Shown here one piece after another: positions 9,589 through 18,692 of a stretch of DNA of 52,800 bases. Each line of letters opens with the position of its first letter. Within the stretch, counting starts at the first letter, position 1. This DNA comes from Planctomycetaceae bacterium (GTDB taxonomy: Bacteria > Planctomycetota > Planctomycetia > Pirellulales > Pirellulaceae). Both the position numbers and the translations under genes were made by a program. The notes below the pieces were generated by a model. It was given only the letters and a program-made list of their open reading frames with translations. It did not search any database and had not been told where the DNA came from. The stretch spans positions 1 to 52,800 of the forward strand of contig JABHUV010000165.1 of NCBI GenBank assembly GCA_018658605.1, written 5' to 3'.

Positions 9589-10272
9589 CTAATCCAGTTC
9601 TACGGTAACTTCGACAACATCATCGTCAATAGATAGTTCCCTGACTGATAGGTTCTTTTGCTTGTTCTTAATTCGTACCTGACTCGGTATCGTCACGACA
9701 GCTACCTCACGATTGGTTCCCGGCTTCCATCGAAAATCAACGCCCTGGCGAGCCATGGCCGATTCAATTTCATCAAACGCTCGCTTCATACGGACTGGCA
9801 AACTACCCGCGTGGACACTCACAATGCGAATCTCGACCGTATTCAGATCATCTCCTAGTGCAATCTGCACAACGATCGAAATCACCACGGTAAACCGCGG
9901 ACGTTCAATCGTAAAATACAACGTCTGTTGTGGTTTACCCAACTCGATTCGCGGCTGTTTAATGCCCTCAGGTAAAGCCCTGCTCGATTGAGGTCCTAAT
10001 TCCATAGCCAACCAGGCATTGATTTGCTGCTCACTCACCTCAAAAACTAGTTTATCGCGATTCCAAATATCATCTTTGATATTATCAACGGTTTCTTGCA
10101 GCGCTACTAAATGTGGTTGATGCACTTCATTTTCAACAACCAAAGCGGTTTGGTAATTCAGAGGTACGGTCTGCAATAACCAGAGAATGAATAAGCACGC
10201 CAACAATATCAACACGGATACTGCAAGCACTATATGTAAGATCCGCCTCCATCGTTTTTTGATACGTAGCAT
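9589..10272 (-). CDS. Single-span membrane-anchored hypothetical protein
   Basis: 227 aa with a basic N-terminus (IKKRWRR), one strong membrane helix at about residues 12-34, and an extracytoplasmic domain. The segment VSEQQINAWLAMELG at about 80-94 recalls YpmS/DUF2140-like proteins (usually written eqlN), but the similarity is weak and is my inference only. The gene ends 125 nt after the plus-strand phosphoesterase gene (convergent) and starts 41 nt after the end of tyrS, so it may be cotranscribed with tyrS. Confidence 0.65.
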   Translation of the reverse strand: MLRIKKRWRRILHIVLAVSVLILLACLFILWLLQTVPLNYQTALVVENEVHQPHLVALQETVDNIKDDIWNRDKLVFEVSEQQINAWLAMELGPQSSRALPEGIKQPRIELGKPQQTLYFTIERPRFTVVISIVVQIALGDDLNTVEIRIVSVHAGSLPVRMKRAFDEIESAMARQGVDFRWKPGTNREVAVVTIPSQVRIKNKQKNLSVRELSIDDDVVEVTVELD

Positions 10273-10313
10273 GACTTACCATAAAACCCTTTAAACTGTG
10301 AGACGAGAATTGC

Positions 10314-11612
10314 CTACGCGTTTGCAAATTGTATCAACGCGTATTTCTTTTTCCCACGGCGTAAGACGATCACAGATTCACTCGCTAAATCACTCGCGGT
10401 TAACACATAATCCAATGAATCGATACGGCTATTGTTCACATAGCCACCGCCCTGTTCAATTGCTCGCCGCGCATCACTCCGACTCGTGCACAACCCAGAT
10501 TCAACTAAGGCATCAATCATTGTAAATTCATTGCTACTTAACCGATCTCGACTAGCGGATACGCTGGGCACGTCGGCAAAAATATCTAACAATTGAGTGT
10601 CATCTAAATCATGGATTTCTGAGCCAAAGAATATCTCCGTAGCCTGTAAAGCTGCCGCATATCCCTCTGCGCCATGAACATTACGAGTCACTTGTTCTGC
10701 TAGACACTTCTGGCTCGATCGCAAATGTGGCTCTTCTTGACGAGATGCATCGAGCTCTCGAATCTCCGCCATTTCCAACTCTGTCAAAAAACGCAAACAC
10801 TTGCCTGCATCATCATCGGCAATGTTAACCCAGTATTGGTAAAACTTATATGGGCTTGTCCGTTTGGCATCGAGCCAAATCGTACCCGATTCTGTTTTTC
10901 CCATTTTTGTGCCGTCAGATCGAGTCAACAATGGGCAGGTCATGCCTTTAAGAGCAAGTCCATGCATGCGCCGACCAAGATCAATTCCAGCCGTGATATT
11001 TCCCCATTGATCGCTGCCCCCTACTTGCAATTCACAGCCATAAGCTTGGTGCAAGTACACAAAGTCGTAAGCTTGCAATAACATATAACTGAACTCGGTA
11101 AAGCTCAAACCACTCTCACAATCGAGCCGGCTTTTAACGGAATCTTTGCCAAGCATCACATTGACTGGAAAGTTCTTCCCGATATCACGCAAAAATTCCA
11201 AAAATGTGAATGACTGCATCCAATCCAAATTGTTCGCGAGAATTGCATCGCCACCAGACTCTTCAAAATTCAGGAAGCTCTCCATTTGGCTCTTGATTGC
11301 CGCAGTGTTAGCTGACAATTGATCGACCGTTAGTAGATTGCGCTCCTGGCTTTTACCACTAGGGTCCCCAATCATCCCTGTGGCACCGCCGATTAATGCA
11401 ATCGGTCGATGTCCCGCTTGTTGAAAACGACGCAATGTCATCATTTGCATCAAATGCCCAATATGCATACTGTCCGCAGTGGGATCAAAGCCGATATACA
11501 ACGTCCGCGGTTTTTCCTGAAGCCACGGCTCAAGTTCATCGGTTGTTTGATGGATTAAGCCTCGTTCCGAGAAGTCAGCCAGCCCCATATTCATAGTATC
11601 GGTATCATTCAT
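10314..11612 (-). CDS. tyrS: Tyrosyl-tRNA synthetase
   Basis: Class I aminoacyl-tRNA synthetase charging tRNA-Tyr. Visible motifs: FDPTADSMHIGH with the HIGH signature near residue 50, a GDPSGKS segment, the tyrosine-pocket QVGGSDQWGN, and the KMSKS-loop as KMGKT. A C-terminal S4-like RNA-binding domain follows (ARRAIEQGGGYVNN). The 432 aa length is normal. A GTG at 11621 is open, but the ATG at 11612 is the likelier start. Confidence 0.96.
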   Translation of the reverse strand: MNDTDTMNMGLADFSERGLIHQTTDELEPWLQEKPRTLYIGFDPTADSMHIGHLMQMMTLRRFQQAGHRPIALIGGATGMIGDPSGKSQERNLLTVDQLSANTAAIKSQMESFLNFEESGGDAILANNLDWMQSFTFLEFLRDIGKNFPVNVMLGKDSVKSRLDCESGLSFTEFSYMLLQAYDFVYLHQAYGCELQVGGSDQWGNITAGIDLGRRMHGLALKGMTCPLLTRSDGTKMGKTESGTIWLDAKRTSPYKFYQYWVNIADDDAGKCLRFLTELEMAEIRELDASRQEEPHLRSSQKCLAEQVTRNVHGAEGYAAALQATEIFFGSEIHDLDDTQLLDIFADVPSVSASRDRLSSNEFTMIDALVESGLCTSRSDARRAIEQGGGYVNNSRIDSLDYVLTASDLASESVIVLRRGKKKYALIQFANA

Positions 11613-11756
11613 AGCAGTCACATCATTCGTGTCTTCAAAACAATTGTTTATTATGTTTTGATTATGTCAAATCGCGACGTTTGTGGATACGACGTATTCT
11701 AAAAGTTCACCGGCTATTAGTAAAAAACACCAGCTTTTAACCGTTAGGTGAAATAG

Positions 11757-12527
11757 CTATCGCCACATATCATCAAGTGGATTGGTAGGTGTGTCTAACT
11801 TTGGTTTCGGTAAAGCGCGCATCGCCATTTCAACAAAGCGCATGTCACTCTGGGTCGTAATTTTTCGGTTCAGTGGAGAACTTTTTACAATTTGAATATC
11901 GTAGCCTGCCCACTCAAGTAATTGAGCTTCATCTGTTGCGTTAGCGTAGTTTTTAACGTTGGCATACGCCGATTCTAAAAACTCACGCTTGCAAACTTGA
12001 GGCGTTTGAGCTTCCCATAACCCTTCGCGTTGGACAGTTTCCTGAACCTTGCCATCCACCACTCGCTTGACCGTAGAAACGATCGGCGTCGCCAGGATTG
12101 CCGCACCACCGCGTTGCGCCTCCATAAATAACTCGTCAATCCAAATCTCTGAGATACAAGGACGGGCAGCATCATGTACTGCTATCAACTCAACTCCGGC
12201 TTGAACTTTCGCGAGCCCTTTTTGGACGGAAGCGGATCGAGTTGTTCCACCGATGGTCACATCCACGCCTAATATTGCAGTTTCAGCGCCAAACCGAATA
12301 CTAAATTCCTCTCGGTCTTCTTCAGCAATAACTAGAATCACTTGTTTTACATCACTGCGATTGATAAACCGATCCACACAATGTAACCACACCGCACGAT
12401 TCTTTAGCGGTGCAAACGGTTTCTTATAATGCTCATCACGAAAGCGACTGCTCTTGCCCGCAGCCACAATTATGACAGCGACATATCCTGAGTGCCCCGT
12501 CAGTCCTGTGGATTCCTGTTGTTCCAT
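11757..12527 (-). CDS. ispD: 2-C-methyl-D-erythritol 4-phosphate cytidylyltransferase
   Basis: Third step of the non-mevalonate (MEP) isoprenoid pathway: CTP plus MEP gives CDP-ME. Motifs: nucleotide-binding AAGKSSRF near residue 22, GGTTRSASVQKGL, AVHDAARPC, LWEAQTPQ, TDEAQLLEWAG and NRKITTQSDM, all in the family order. 256 aa, slightly longer than usual because of a short Pro-rich tail. It starts 11 nt after the stop of the acyl-CoA ligase gene, so the two are probably cotranscribed. Confidence 0.92.
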   Translation of the reverse strand: MEQQESTGLTGHSGYVAVIIVAAGKSSRFRDEHYKKPFAPLKNRAVWLHCVDRFINRSDVKQVILVIAEEDREEFSIRFGAETAILGVDVTIGGTTRSASVQKGLAKVQAGVELIAVHDAARPCISEIWIDELFMEAQRGGAAILATPIVSTVKRVVDGKVQETVQREGLWEAQTPQVCKREFLESAYANVKNYANATDEAQLLEWAGYDIQIVKSSPLNRKITTQSDMRFVEMAMRALPKPKLDTPTNPLDDMWR

Positions 12528-12538
12528 CTAATTCCACC

Positions 12539-14152
12539 TCAATCAGTTCTTTTATACATCGCTTGTAATGTTGAATCAAATTTTGCGGCAATCTGAGAGC
12601 GTCGTAATGTCCCTTTAGGAGTCAGCATATCATTTTCCGACGTCCAAGGTGACTGTACTAATGCCACTTTTCGAATTTGCTCGTGGGGAGCAAATTCGCG
12701 TAGTTGCTGCTCAACAACTTTATAAAACCACTGCTCAACGTTGGGGCTATTCACCCATACAGTAGGATCTCCCGACAAGTCTAATCGATTTACAAATTGT
12801 TCCCAATTTGGATGGACCAATGCCACTAAATAGTCATAGCCGTGCCCATATACCATCACTTGTTCTATAGCTGCATGCTCTTGTAATTCCAATTCCAGCA
12901 ACTCTGGCCAAATATTCTCTCCGATGGTTGTTACGATCATCTCGTCGAGGCGTCCGGTAACAAACAAAAATCCATCATCGTCAATTCGACCTAAATCCCC
13001 TGTTTTTAACCAATCATCTTCGAATGTACCTGACGTTAAAGCAGTATCTCGAAAATATCCTGCAAAAACATGCGGACCCCTAATTTGAATCTCGCCTACT
13101 TCACTGATCCGCACATCCGTCTCATTCAATGGTTTCCCAACAGACCCCATTCGTTGTGTGGTGCTGCTATTTAACGTTGCCACTGGTGAGGTTTCCGTCA
13201 AGCCATATCCTTCAAGCATTGTGATACCACGTTCCTGAAAAAAATGAAACGTTACATCGTCCAATGCCGCCCCACCAGAATTTACTTGATTTAGCCGTCC
13301 ACCCCACACACTCGAGTTTACATTGCCCGCTAAATCTGCTGCCTCACGCAACCGCCGAAAGTACAACGGCACTCCATTGATATGAGTCGGCTGAATGTGT
13401 GTTAAGTCCGAGATTGTGTTTTTCTTATTGGAGGCAAGTGTTAAGCGATGCCCCCCAACAATCCACGTATACAAGTCACATGTGCGAGCAAATGCATGGA
13501 ACAACGGTAAAAAGCAATATTGATGATCCGCTTGATCAAACCCATATCGATGCAACGTCTGCTCGGCATCAAAGGCCAAATTGCCGGCACTCAACATGAC
13601 ACCTTTTGGCGACCCCGTGGTTCCAGAGGTATAGATAATTGTAGCGATTCGATCGGCATCACACTCAGACGGCAATTCCTGCTGTGCATCTATCTTAACC
13701 AAGCTAATGATTTCGTCCCACGATCCCAACACGGTACAGTGGGCATTGTTATGCGTACTGGGCGGTTGGTCAAACATGGTCAAGACATCCAGTGCAACTG
13801 GCACTGTGTCCAGACGTTCATAATTATCGACGATCAATAAACTCATACCAGAATGTTGGATTTGTGATTGCAGTTGTTGTGCATTCAATTGCGTACTCAG
13901 GGGAACACTCACCGCTCGCAGGTAATGGCACGCCAGGTCTGCGATGATCCATTGCCAACAATTTTCTGCACTAATCCCCACTCGATTGCCATCACAGACG
14001 CCGAGGTTTTGTAGTCCATTCGCCATTTTTGATACCTGTTGCCACAATTCCTCCCAAGTGAACCACGTCCAACTTTCATGCTGAAAAACCTGCAATGCTA
14101 GGCAATCGCCACGTTGTTTTACGTGTTCTAACAGTTTCTTGATTAGCAACAT
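12539..14152 (-). CDS. AMP-forming acyl-CoA / long-chain fatty acid ligase
   Basis: 537 aa adenylate-forming enzyme (ANL superfamily). The P-loop-like motif IIYTSGTTGSPKGVMLS is near residue 170, GYGLTETSP near 310, GDLGRIDDDGF near 385 and the hinge GRLDEMIVTTIGENIWPE near 400. The last form is typical of long-chain fatty-acid CoA ligases (FadD15/FAA type). The final catalytic lysine is probably in the TPKGTLRR segment near the C-terminus. Likely activates fatty acids at the cytoplasmic side of the membrane. It sits upstream of ispD on one transcript; the substrate cannot be told from sequence. Confidence 0.88.
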   Translation of the reverse strand: MLLIKKLLEHVKQRGDCLALQVFQHESWTWFTWEELWQQVSKMANGLQNLGVCDGNRVGISAENCWQWIIADLACHYLRAVSVPLSTQLNAQQLQSQIQHSGMSLLIVDNYERLDTVPVALDVLTMFDQPPSTHNNAHCTVLGSWDEIISLVKIDAQQELPSECDADRIATIIYTSGTTGSPKGVMLSAGNLAFDAEQTLHRYGFDQADHQYCFLPLFHAFARTCDLYTWIVGGHRLTLASNKKNTISDLTHIQPTHINGVPLYFRRLREAADLAGNVNSSVWGGRLNQVNSGGAALDDVTFHFFQERGITMLEGYGLTETSPVATLNSSTTQRMGSVGKPLNETDVRISEVGEIQIRGPHVFAGYFRDTALTSGTFEDDWLKTGDLGRIDDDGFLFVTGRLDEMIVTTIGENIWPELLELELQEHAAIEQVMVYGHGYDYLVALVHPNWEQFVNRLDLSGDPTVWVNSPNVEQWFYKVVEQQLREFAPHEQIRKVALVQSPWTSENDMLTPKGTLRRSQIAAKFDSTLQAMYKRTD

Positions 14153-14278
14153 AAATAGAAAAGCCCTAAAAACCTAACCCGTCAATCCAATGCCCATCTA
14201 TAATGACGTGCAACCCATTTAACCCGAGTATTTTTTATGGTTCATACAAGCATAAATATAAGTTACAAACCGAAGTCG

Positions 14279-14704
14279 ATGAAGCGTTTACCTGCATACT
14301 TTTTATTGTTTGTAGTGTTCGCTGTCGTCAGCACGCTAGCATGGAAAATCACGCCCAATTCGTTGTGCGCTTTTGAGAATAAAGCGGCGGACGTCGACAA
14401 AGTGCACCTGGTCATCGAGTATGAAAATGGATTCGAGAAACACTACACGCAAATCAAATATCGCAGCGGGATGACTGTATTGCAAATGATGCAACAAATG
14501 CAAAAACATCCACGAGCCACATCATTTAAAGTACGGGGATCCGGAGCGCTAACGTTTCTTTTTGAATTAGATTCTGTTGCCAATCAGGGAGCGACAAATA
14601 ACTGGATCTATTATGTGAATGCAAAGCGAGCGAGCGAGGGTATAGGCACGAAAACTCTCCGCGCTAAAGACATCGTCCGCTGGAAATTCGAACCGTACGA
14701 ATAG
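14279..14704 (+). CDS. Exported DUF4430 (transcobalamin-like C-terminal) domain protein
   Basis: A signal peptide or membrane anchor MKRLPAYFLLFVVFAVVSTLAW is followed by about 100 residues resembling DUF4430, the fold seen at the C-terminus of eukaryotic transcobalamins: YRSGMTVLQMMQQM, then a central strand region, then NNWIYYVNAK and VRWKFEPYE at the end. The start at 14279 was chosen because it begins the signal peptide; an upstream ATG at 14237 would add 14 residues. It converges on the membrane protein gene with 7 nt between stops. A ligand-binding role is family inference. Confidence 0.75.
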   Translation: MKRLPAYFLLFVVFAVVSTLAWKITPNSLCAFENKAADVDKVHLVIEYENGFEKHYTQIKYRSGMTVLQMMQQMQKHPRATSFKVRGSGALTFLFELDSVANQGATNNWIYYVNAKRASEGIGTKTLRAKDIVRWKFEPYE

Positions 14705-14711
14705 AAAATCG

Positions 14712-15308
14712 TTAATTGGATTTGGCTTCGCTGGGAGTCAAAACTCCCGCCAGCAGGCTCTTGCGGTGAGACATCCAATGCAATGCGACTGCATAGCTTC
14801 CTAGAAAAACGAAGGAAAAAACCAGATCCCCCATCAGGGTATGACGAAAGAAAGGTATCGCTTGACTATAACACAGCATGAGTCCACTCATGCTGTTTGG
14901 ATACATCGACCCGCACCACCACACGGTGAAATTCGTAACGACAAAAAACGCTAGCGAACAGAGAAGGCCGCTCGCTCCAATCGCCAAACCGGATTTGACG
15001 ACTTTCTGAGATGTCTGCAACTGCGATTTCAACCATGGCCCTGCTACGGCTGGCAGCATCAAGCAAATGTAGACACTCATCATGATAAAAAAATCGTAAC
15101 CCCCAAATTTAAGATCACTGATCACCATTATCGACAGGGGCACAGCAATGGCGACTAACCGCTTACTAAACAAACAACCGCTCAAAAGAGCCAAGGCAGC
15201 AACGGGGGAAACGTTTGGATAATCTCGTAGCCACAATCGCAAGACAACACCACAGATGACCAACAAACAAAACAGGGACGCATCACGGTAAGTCAATTTG
15301 TTGGTCAT
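14712..15308 (-). CDS. DUF6580-type integral membrane protein (ECF S-component-like)
   Basis: 198 aa with about five to six membrane helices. The segment RLWLRDYPNVSPVAALALLSGCLF followed by DLKFGGYDFF is characteristic of the DUF6580 family, which resembles substrate-binding S components of ECF vitamin transporters. WWCGSMYPNS and the closing FFRHTLMGDLVFS also fit. The frame opens at a TTG at 15323, but the ATG at 15308 is preferred. No ECF ATPase or T-component is next to it. Substrate unknown. Confidence 0.7.
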   Translation of the reverse strand: MTNKLTYRDASLFCLLVICGVVLRLWLRDYPNVSPVAALALLSGCLFSKRLVAIAVPLSIMVISDLKFGGYDFFIMMSVYICLMLPAVAGPWLKSQLQTSQKVVKSGLAIGASGLLCSLAFFVVTNFTVWWCGSMYPNSMSGLMLCYSQAIPFFRHTLMGDLVFSFVFLGSYAVALHWMSHRKSLLAGVLTPSEAKSN

Positions 15309-15350
15309 AGTTATCGATATCAATTGATTATTTGTAAACTTTGAGGAATT

Positions 15351-17054
15351 TTAGGACCCAGGCAGCGCGCCCGGGACACCTGCCGCTGGAGCATCCGCGG
15401 TTACTGTTTCTGGGGTCGTTTCAACGGGAGGCACAAAGCTCTCTAACTTGCGAATTTCCGTAGCAATACTCTCCAACAGTGCATCTCGATTGGGTTCGGC
15501 CACAGGTTTTCCCGCATCATCCGGCTCTGGGATACTTAAGGTCTCAATCAATGCCTTCATGGCCTCGTCAATACGGTCTAAAGCTTCTTGTCCAGTAGCA
15601 TCTTGAACAACTGCGGCGTACATCCCGATAGAGGGAGGTGAGTTTGGCCGTAGCTGTTTTTCACCAATAGCTTCATAAACATGGAATAGCTGATAAACCA
15701 AAATTCGTCTCGTGTAATCAACTTGTCTTTTTTCCTTCGGCTTTAACATCGATTTAACATCGGTGGAGCCGCCCATCGCTCCGCCCATGCCGCCCATCGC
15801 TCCGCCCATGCCGCCCATCGCTCCGCCCATGCTGCCCATATCACCATCACCCATGCCGCCCATCGCTCCGCCCATGCCACCCATCGCTCCGCCCATGCCA
15901 CCCATATCACCTTCGTCATCATTAACGCCGGATGCTTCTTGTAGTGCTGCTAATGTTTTTTCTTGATCAACACGATCTATTTCATTACGGCAAATACGAA
16001 CGATCAAAGTACCTAATGCATTTGAGGTTGATTCAACAGGAACTTGAGTCGACGGACTATAGTTGAAATACTTCAAGGCTCTAGCTGCTGTTAGCCTTAA
16101 CGACATTGCTGATTTTTCATCTTGCATAATACTTATAATCTTCGGCAGAATTTTTTGGTCGTCTTGGCCAATCATCGCCAAGACATCAATCGCACGGCGT
16201 TGCAACCAGACTTGACCTCCGACACTCCGATTGGCAGGGGGAGTCGCTTGATTTAACAGTTTCATGGCTTCGCCGGCAATCGTGACAACATCGCTTCCAG
16301 CAATCTGTTGGTTTAGTCGATTCAAACGTACGTGCCGTAACACTCCGATCCAACTTGCAAGCAATACCGCATCGGTTTCCGTACCGGATTTGATTGCGTT
16401 TACCATAAACGTCAGGGCTGCGGGTAGCGGTACAGGAACACTACGACCTTCATTGGTAATAACGACTTGGCTATTGAGTTGACCGATGATCAACATTGCA
16501 TTGTATTTAACAGCCGGATGATAATTCTCTTGTAGAAACGCGGTCATTTGCGGGATTGCAATTTGGTCGACAATGTGACTGTGGATATTATTGTCTGTAC
16601 AAATCATCGTTAGCTCTTTGATAAATTCTAATCGTTGCAGGTCAATATCTCCCATGCTGCTGGCTTGCGTCATTAAGGCAAAGTGATAATTTTGATACCA
16701 TCCACGAAGCAGTTGTTCATTGGTAATTGTATTCTCATCCGGTGTACCTATAGCGATTACAAAATTATCACTCAAGGCACTTCCGCCGCGCAATACGTCG
16801 TATACTTGCGCTTTCGCAAAACTCACATTGCGTCGTATATTTGACTGCAAGCGTTTGTCAGCCAAAACTGCTTCAGTATTAGCGTCAAAGATTGTAGCCA
16901 CATCAATTTGTTTGAAAACCGTTGGAGCTGGAGTTGGAGCTGGAGCTGGTTGTTGAGCAACGAGGCTAATAGTAAAGAGCATCGCCATCGTCAAAGTTGT
17001 CAAACGTCCAACGGTACCTAGAATTCTGTTCAATAAAAAACTTCGAAACAGCAC
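15351..17054 (-). CDS. Secreted HEAT-like protein with Gly-Met-rich segment
   Basis: 567 aa with an N-terminal signal sequence followed by a Pro/Ala stretch (PAPAPTPAPT). The centre, about residues 90-360, is helical with HEAT-like pairs, for example QRRAIDVLAMIGQ and LRLTAARALKYFNY. Residues about 385-430 are a low-complexity MGGAMGG run. The C-terminal part is helical and acidic. The frame begins with GTG at 17054. This combination is seen in planctomycete exported proteins; I infer a structural or binding role. No enzyme motif is seen. Confidence 0.65.
   Translation of the reverse strand: MLFRSFLLNRILGTVGRLTTLTMAMLFTISLVAQQPAPAPTPAPTVFKQIDVATIFDANTEAVLADKRLQSNIRRNVSFAKAQVYDVLRGGSALSDNFVIAIGTPDENTITNEQLLRGWYQNYHFALMTQASSMGDIDLQRLEFIKELTMICTDNNIHSHIVDQIAIPQMTAFLQENYHPAVKYNAMLIIGQLNSQVVITNEGRSVPVPLPAALTFMVNAIKSGTETDAVLLASWIGVLRHVRLNRLNQQIAGSDVVTIAGEAMKLLNQATPPANRSVGGQVWLQRRAIDVLAMIGQDDQKILPKIISIMQDEKSAMSLRLTAARALKYFNYSPSTQVPVESTSNALGTLIVRICRNEIDRVDQEKTLAALQEASGVNDDEGDMGGMGGAMGGMGGAMGGMGDGDMGSMGGAMGGMGGAMGGMGGAMGGSTDVKSMLKPKEKRQVDYTRRILVYQLFHVYEAIGEKQLRPNSPPSIGMYAAVVQDATGQEALDRIDEAMKALIETLSIPEPDDAGKPVAEPNRDALLESIATEIRKLESFVPPVETTPETVTADAPAAGVPGALPGS
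15769..15906. repeat. 21-bp-type tandem repeat coding Gly-Met-rich segment
   Basis: On the plus strand, the 21-bp unit CCGCCCATCGCTCCGCCCATG recurs with small changes, interrupted once by CATATCACCATCACC. It encodes MGGAMGG repeats on the minus strand. The low-complexity run is a likely site of repeat-number change. Confidence 0.8.
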
Positions 17055-17382
17055 GACTGTCCCCTTTGTTTTATGAGCTGTTTAAATCAAATATGCTTGC
17101 ATGATACAAGCATCACTCGTTCTCGCTTCTCTTATCTTTTTCGACTCAAATAGGCGCCAATCAGGACTTGAAATCTATCCTACGCACTTTTCTTTCACAT
17201 TACACTGCAAAACATCCATAAATGGCGAGAATCCTTATCGACTTTTCACTATTACGCCTCAATTCGGCAATAAAATCATTTCTAAACCTATTGTAACTAT
17301 ATCCCTTTGCCACTTGTTTTTCCATATTGAAAACCGGCATGACGTAAAGTTACCCCACCCGAGGAACCGAGCGTCAGTGAGA
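17055..17382. other. Intergenic region of 328 nt with a short hairpin
   Basis: AT-rich DNA upstream of the HEAT-like gene and downstream of the DUF523 gene, both minus strand. A 7-bp inverted repeat, ATGCTTG (17093-17099) and CAAGCAT (17107-17113), lies 39 nt upstream of the HEAT-like gene start and could be an operator. No convincing gene is seen; the open plus-strand frame at 17101-17415 lacks any family resemblance. Confidence 0.4.
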
Positions 17383-17892
17383 CTACATTACCGTGTTTTG
17401 CTGCGCCCGTTGTAAAAATTCAGCCCGCTGCTTAGCATCTGACATCATGGCCTCATTCGCAATTGGTAACTCTGGCCACATCGCCATTAATACATCGCAA
17501 AATCTGCCATTTGTTTTACCAACCACGGATTGCCCCCATGCTCCCATCAGCGGAACGTCACCAATCCCACAACTTGGAGACCGCGCCTTAAATACATAAC
17601 CTGCGATATCCGCAGCTTGTAATTGCAACACTCGCTGCCGCGCAAAATCGTTCATTGGATCGGTCCAGTCTTGGCGAGATTCAACCCCCAGCAACTTGAT
17701 ACCATCACACGATTCTTCAATCTGAATAGCCTCACGAGGAATAGACATACCAATTTCAACCTCGGGGCAAACCGCCACCCACACCACATCCCCACAATCA
17801 GCTAACCAACTCTGACGTTTACTTTCACCGTCGTACCGCACGCGCTCACCAAGCAAACAAGAAGAAATGGCTATCTGAACTGGCTCTGTCAT
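17383..17892 (-). CDS. DUF523 family protein
   Basis: 169 aa from the ATG at 17892. Family hallmarks are the N-terminal ISSCLLGERVRYDG, VCPEVEIGMSIPREAIQI in the middle, and FKARSPSCGIGDVPL. The Cys positions in SSCLLG, VCPEV and SPSCG are conserved in the family and may bind a metal or thiol. The biochemical role of DUF523 is not established. An upstream extension to 17916 exists but would add only eight residues. Confidence 0.85.
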   Translation of the reverse strand: MTEPVQIAISSCLLGERVRYDGESKRQSWLADCGDVVWVAVCPEVEIGMSIPREAIQIEESCDGIKLLGVESRQDWTDPMNDFARQRVLQLQAADIAGYVFKARSPSCGIGDVPLMGAWGQSVVGKTNGRFCDVLMAMWPELPIANEAMMSDAKQRAEFLQRAQQNTVM

Positions 17893-18083
17893 CGATTTTC
17901 TCAACTTGCAATACAACGTTCGCTATAAATACCTAGAACAGTCTACAACAACATCAATAATATTTTGCCGCAAGTCGTATCCTACCATACGTTTAGTCTT
18001 CCGTTATCTGCGCTAGTTGAATCATCTAACCAACTGTGCCAAGATAACTAGTTCTGTCATCATCGCCCCCGTAAACTATTCCC

Positions 18084-18689
18084 ATGACACCTACCCGCTC
18101 TGCACTTGTTACAATCATTATTTCACTGCTCTATGCTGTCATCCGCTACAACATCGCCGGAGACGTCCCCTGGAGCCAGTTCCCCATCTTCATTGTCAAT
18201 AAAGCAACAGCCAGTAGCGGAGTCATCCTACTCGGTCTTGCAGGACTCAATAACTCTGTAAAAAAACGCCATCGACTCGGCCTGTTTGCATCCGCTTGCC
18301 TCGGCTTACATTGCTTGTTGTCCTTAATGCTGCTGTCGCCATCCAATTTTGATGGTAAGTTTTTTCAAGCCGCTGACAATACATTTACCGGCATCGGGGG
18401 TTTCGCTTTGTTGTGCGGAGCATTAGGCATGCTCGGACAAGCTGTCCTCTGGCGCCGCTCGATAAACACAACACCGAATTCCAGCCCCAGTCTAATCAGT
18501 GGTCTTGGCCGAATCTTATTGTTGCTCGCCGCAGCGCATGTCTCATTGATCGGATTTCGCACTTGGACCCAATGGTCACAGTGGCCTGGATATCTACCAC
18601 CGATCACTTTAATCATTTTCACAATTGCAATTGGCTTGGCAGTGGCCATTCATTGCAAAAAACGTTCCACTCGGTCACAAGGGCACTAG
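18084..18689 (+). CDS. Ferric-reductase-like heme membrane protein (putative)
   Basis: 201 aa with about five membrane helices. His76 in LGLHCLLSLML and His152 in AAAHVSLIGFRTW sit inside helices in a pattern like ferric reductase-like/YedZ-type heme-binding proteins, and PIFIVNKATA near residue 35 and LPPITL near 171 also fit. That assignment is inference. It ends 3 nt before the FAD-dependent oxidoreductase gene on the same strand, so cotranscription is likely and a redox partnership is possible. Confidence 0.6.
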   Translation: MTPTRSALVTIIISLLYAVIRYNIAGDVPWSQFPIFIVNKATASSGVILLGLAGLNNSVKKRHRLGLFASACLGLHCLLSLMLLSPSNFDGKFFQAADNTFTGIGGFALLCGALGMLGQAVLWRRSINTTPNSSPSLISGLGRILLLLAAAHVSLIGFRTWTQWSQWPGYLPPITLIIFTIAIGLAVAIHCKKRSTRSQGH

Positions 18690-18692
18690 GAT

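Noticed and set aside
15763..15966. Pro-rich open frame on the plus strand
   Set aside because: It is the antisense of the MGG repeat (PPIAPPM); an artefact of repeat codon use.
17101..17415. 104-codon open frame in the gap before the DUF523 gene
   Set aside because: No resemblance to any protein, overlaps the end of DUF523, and there is no ribosome-binding site.
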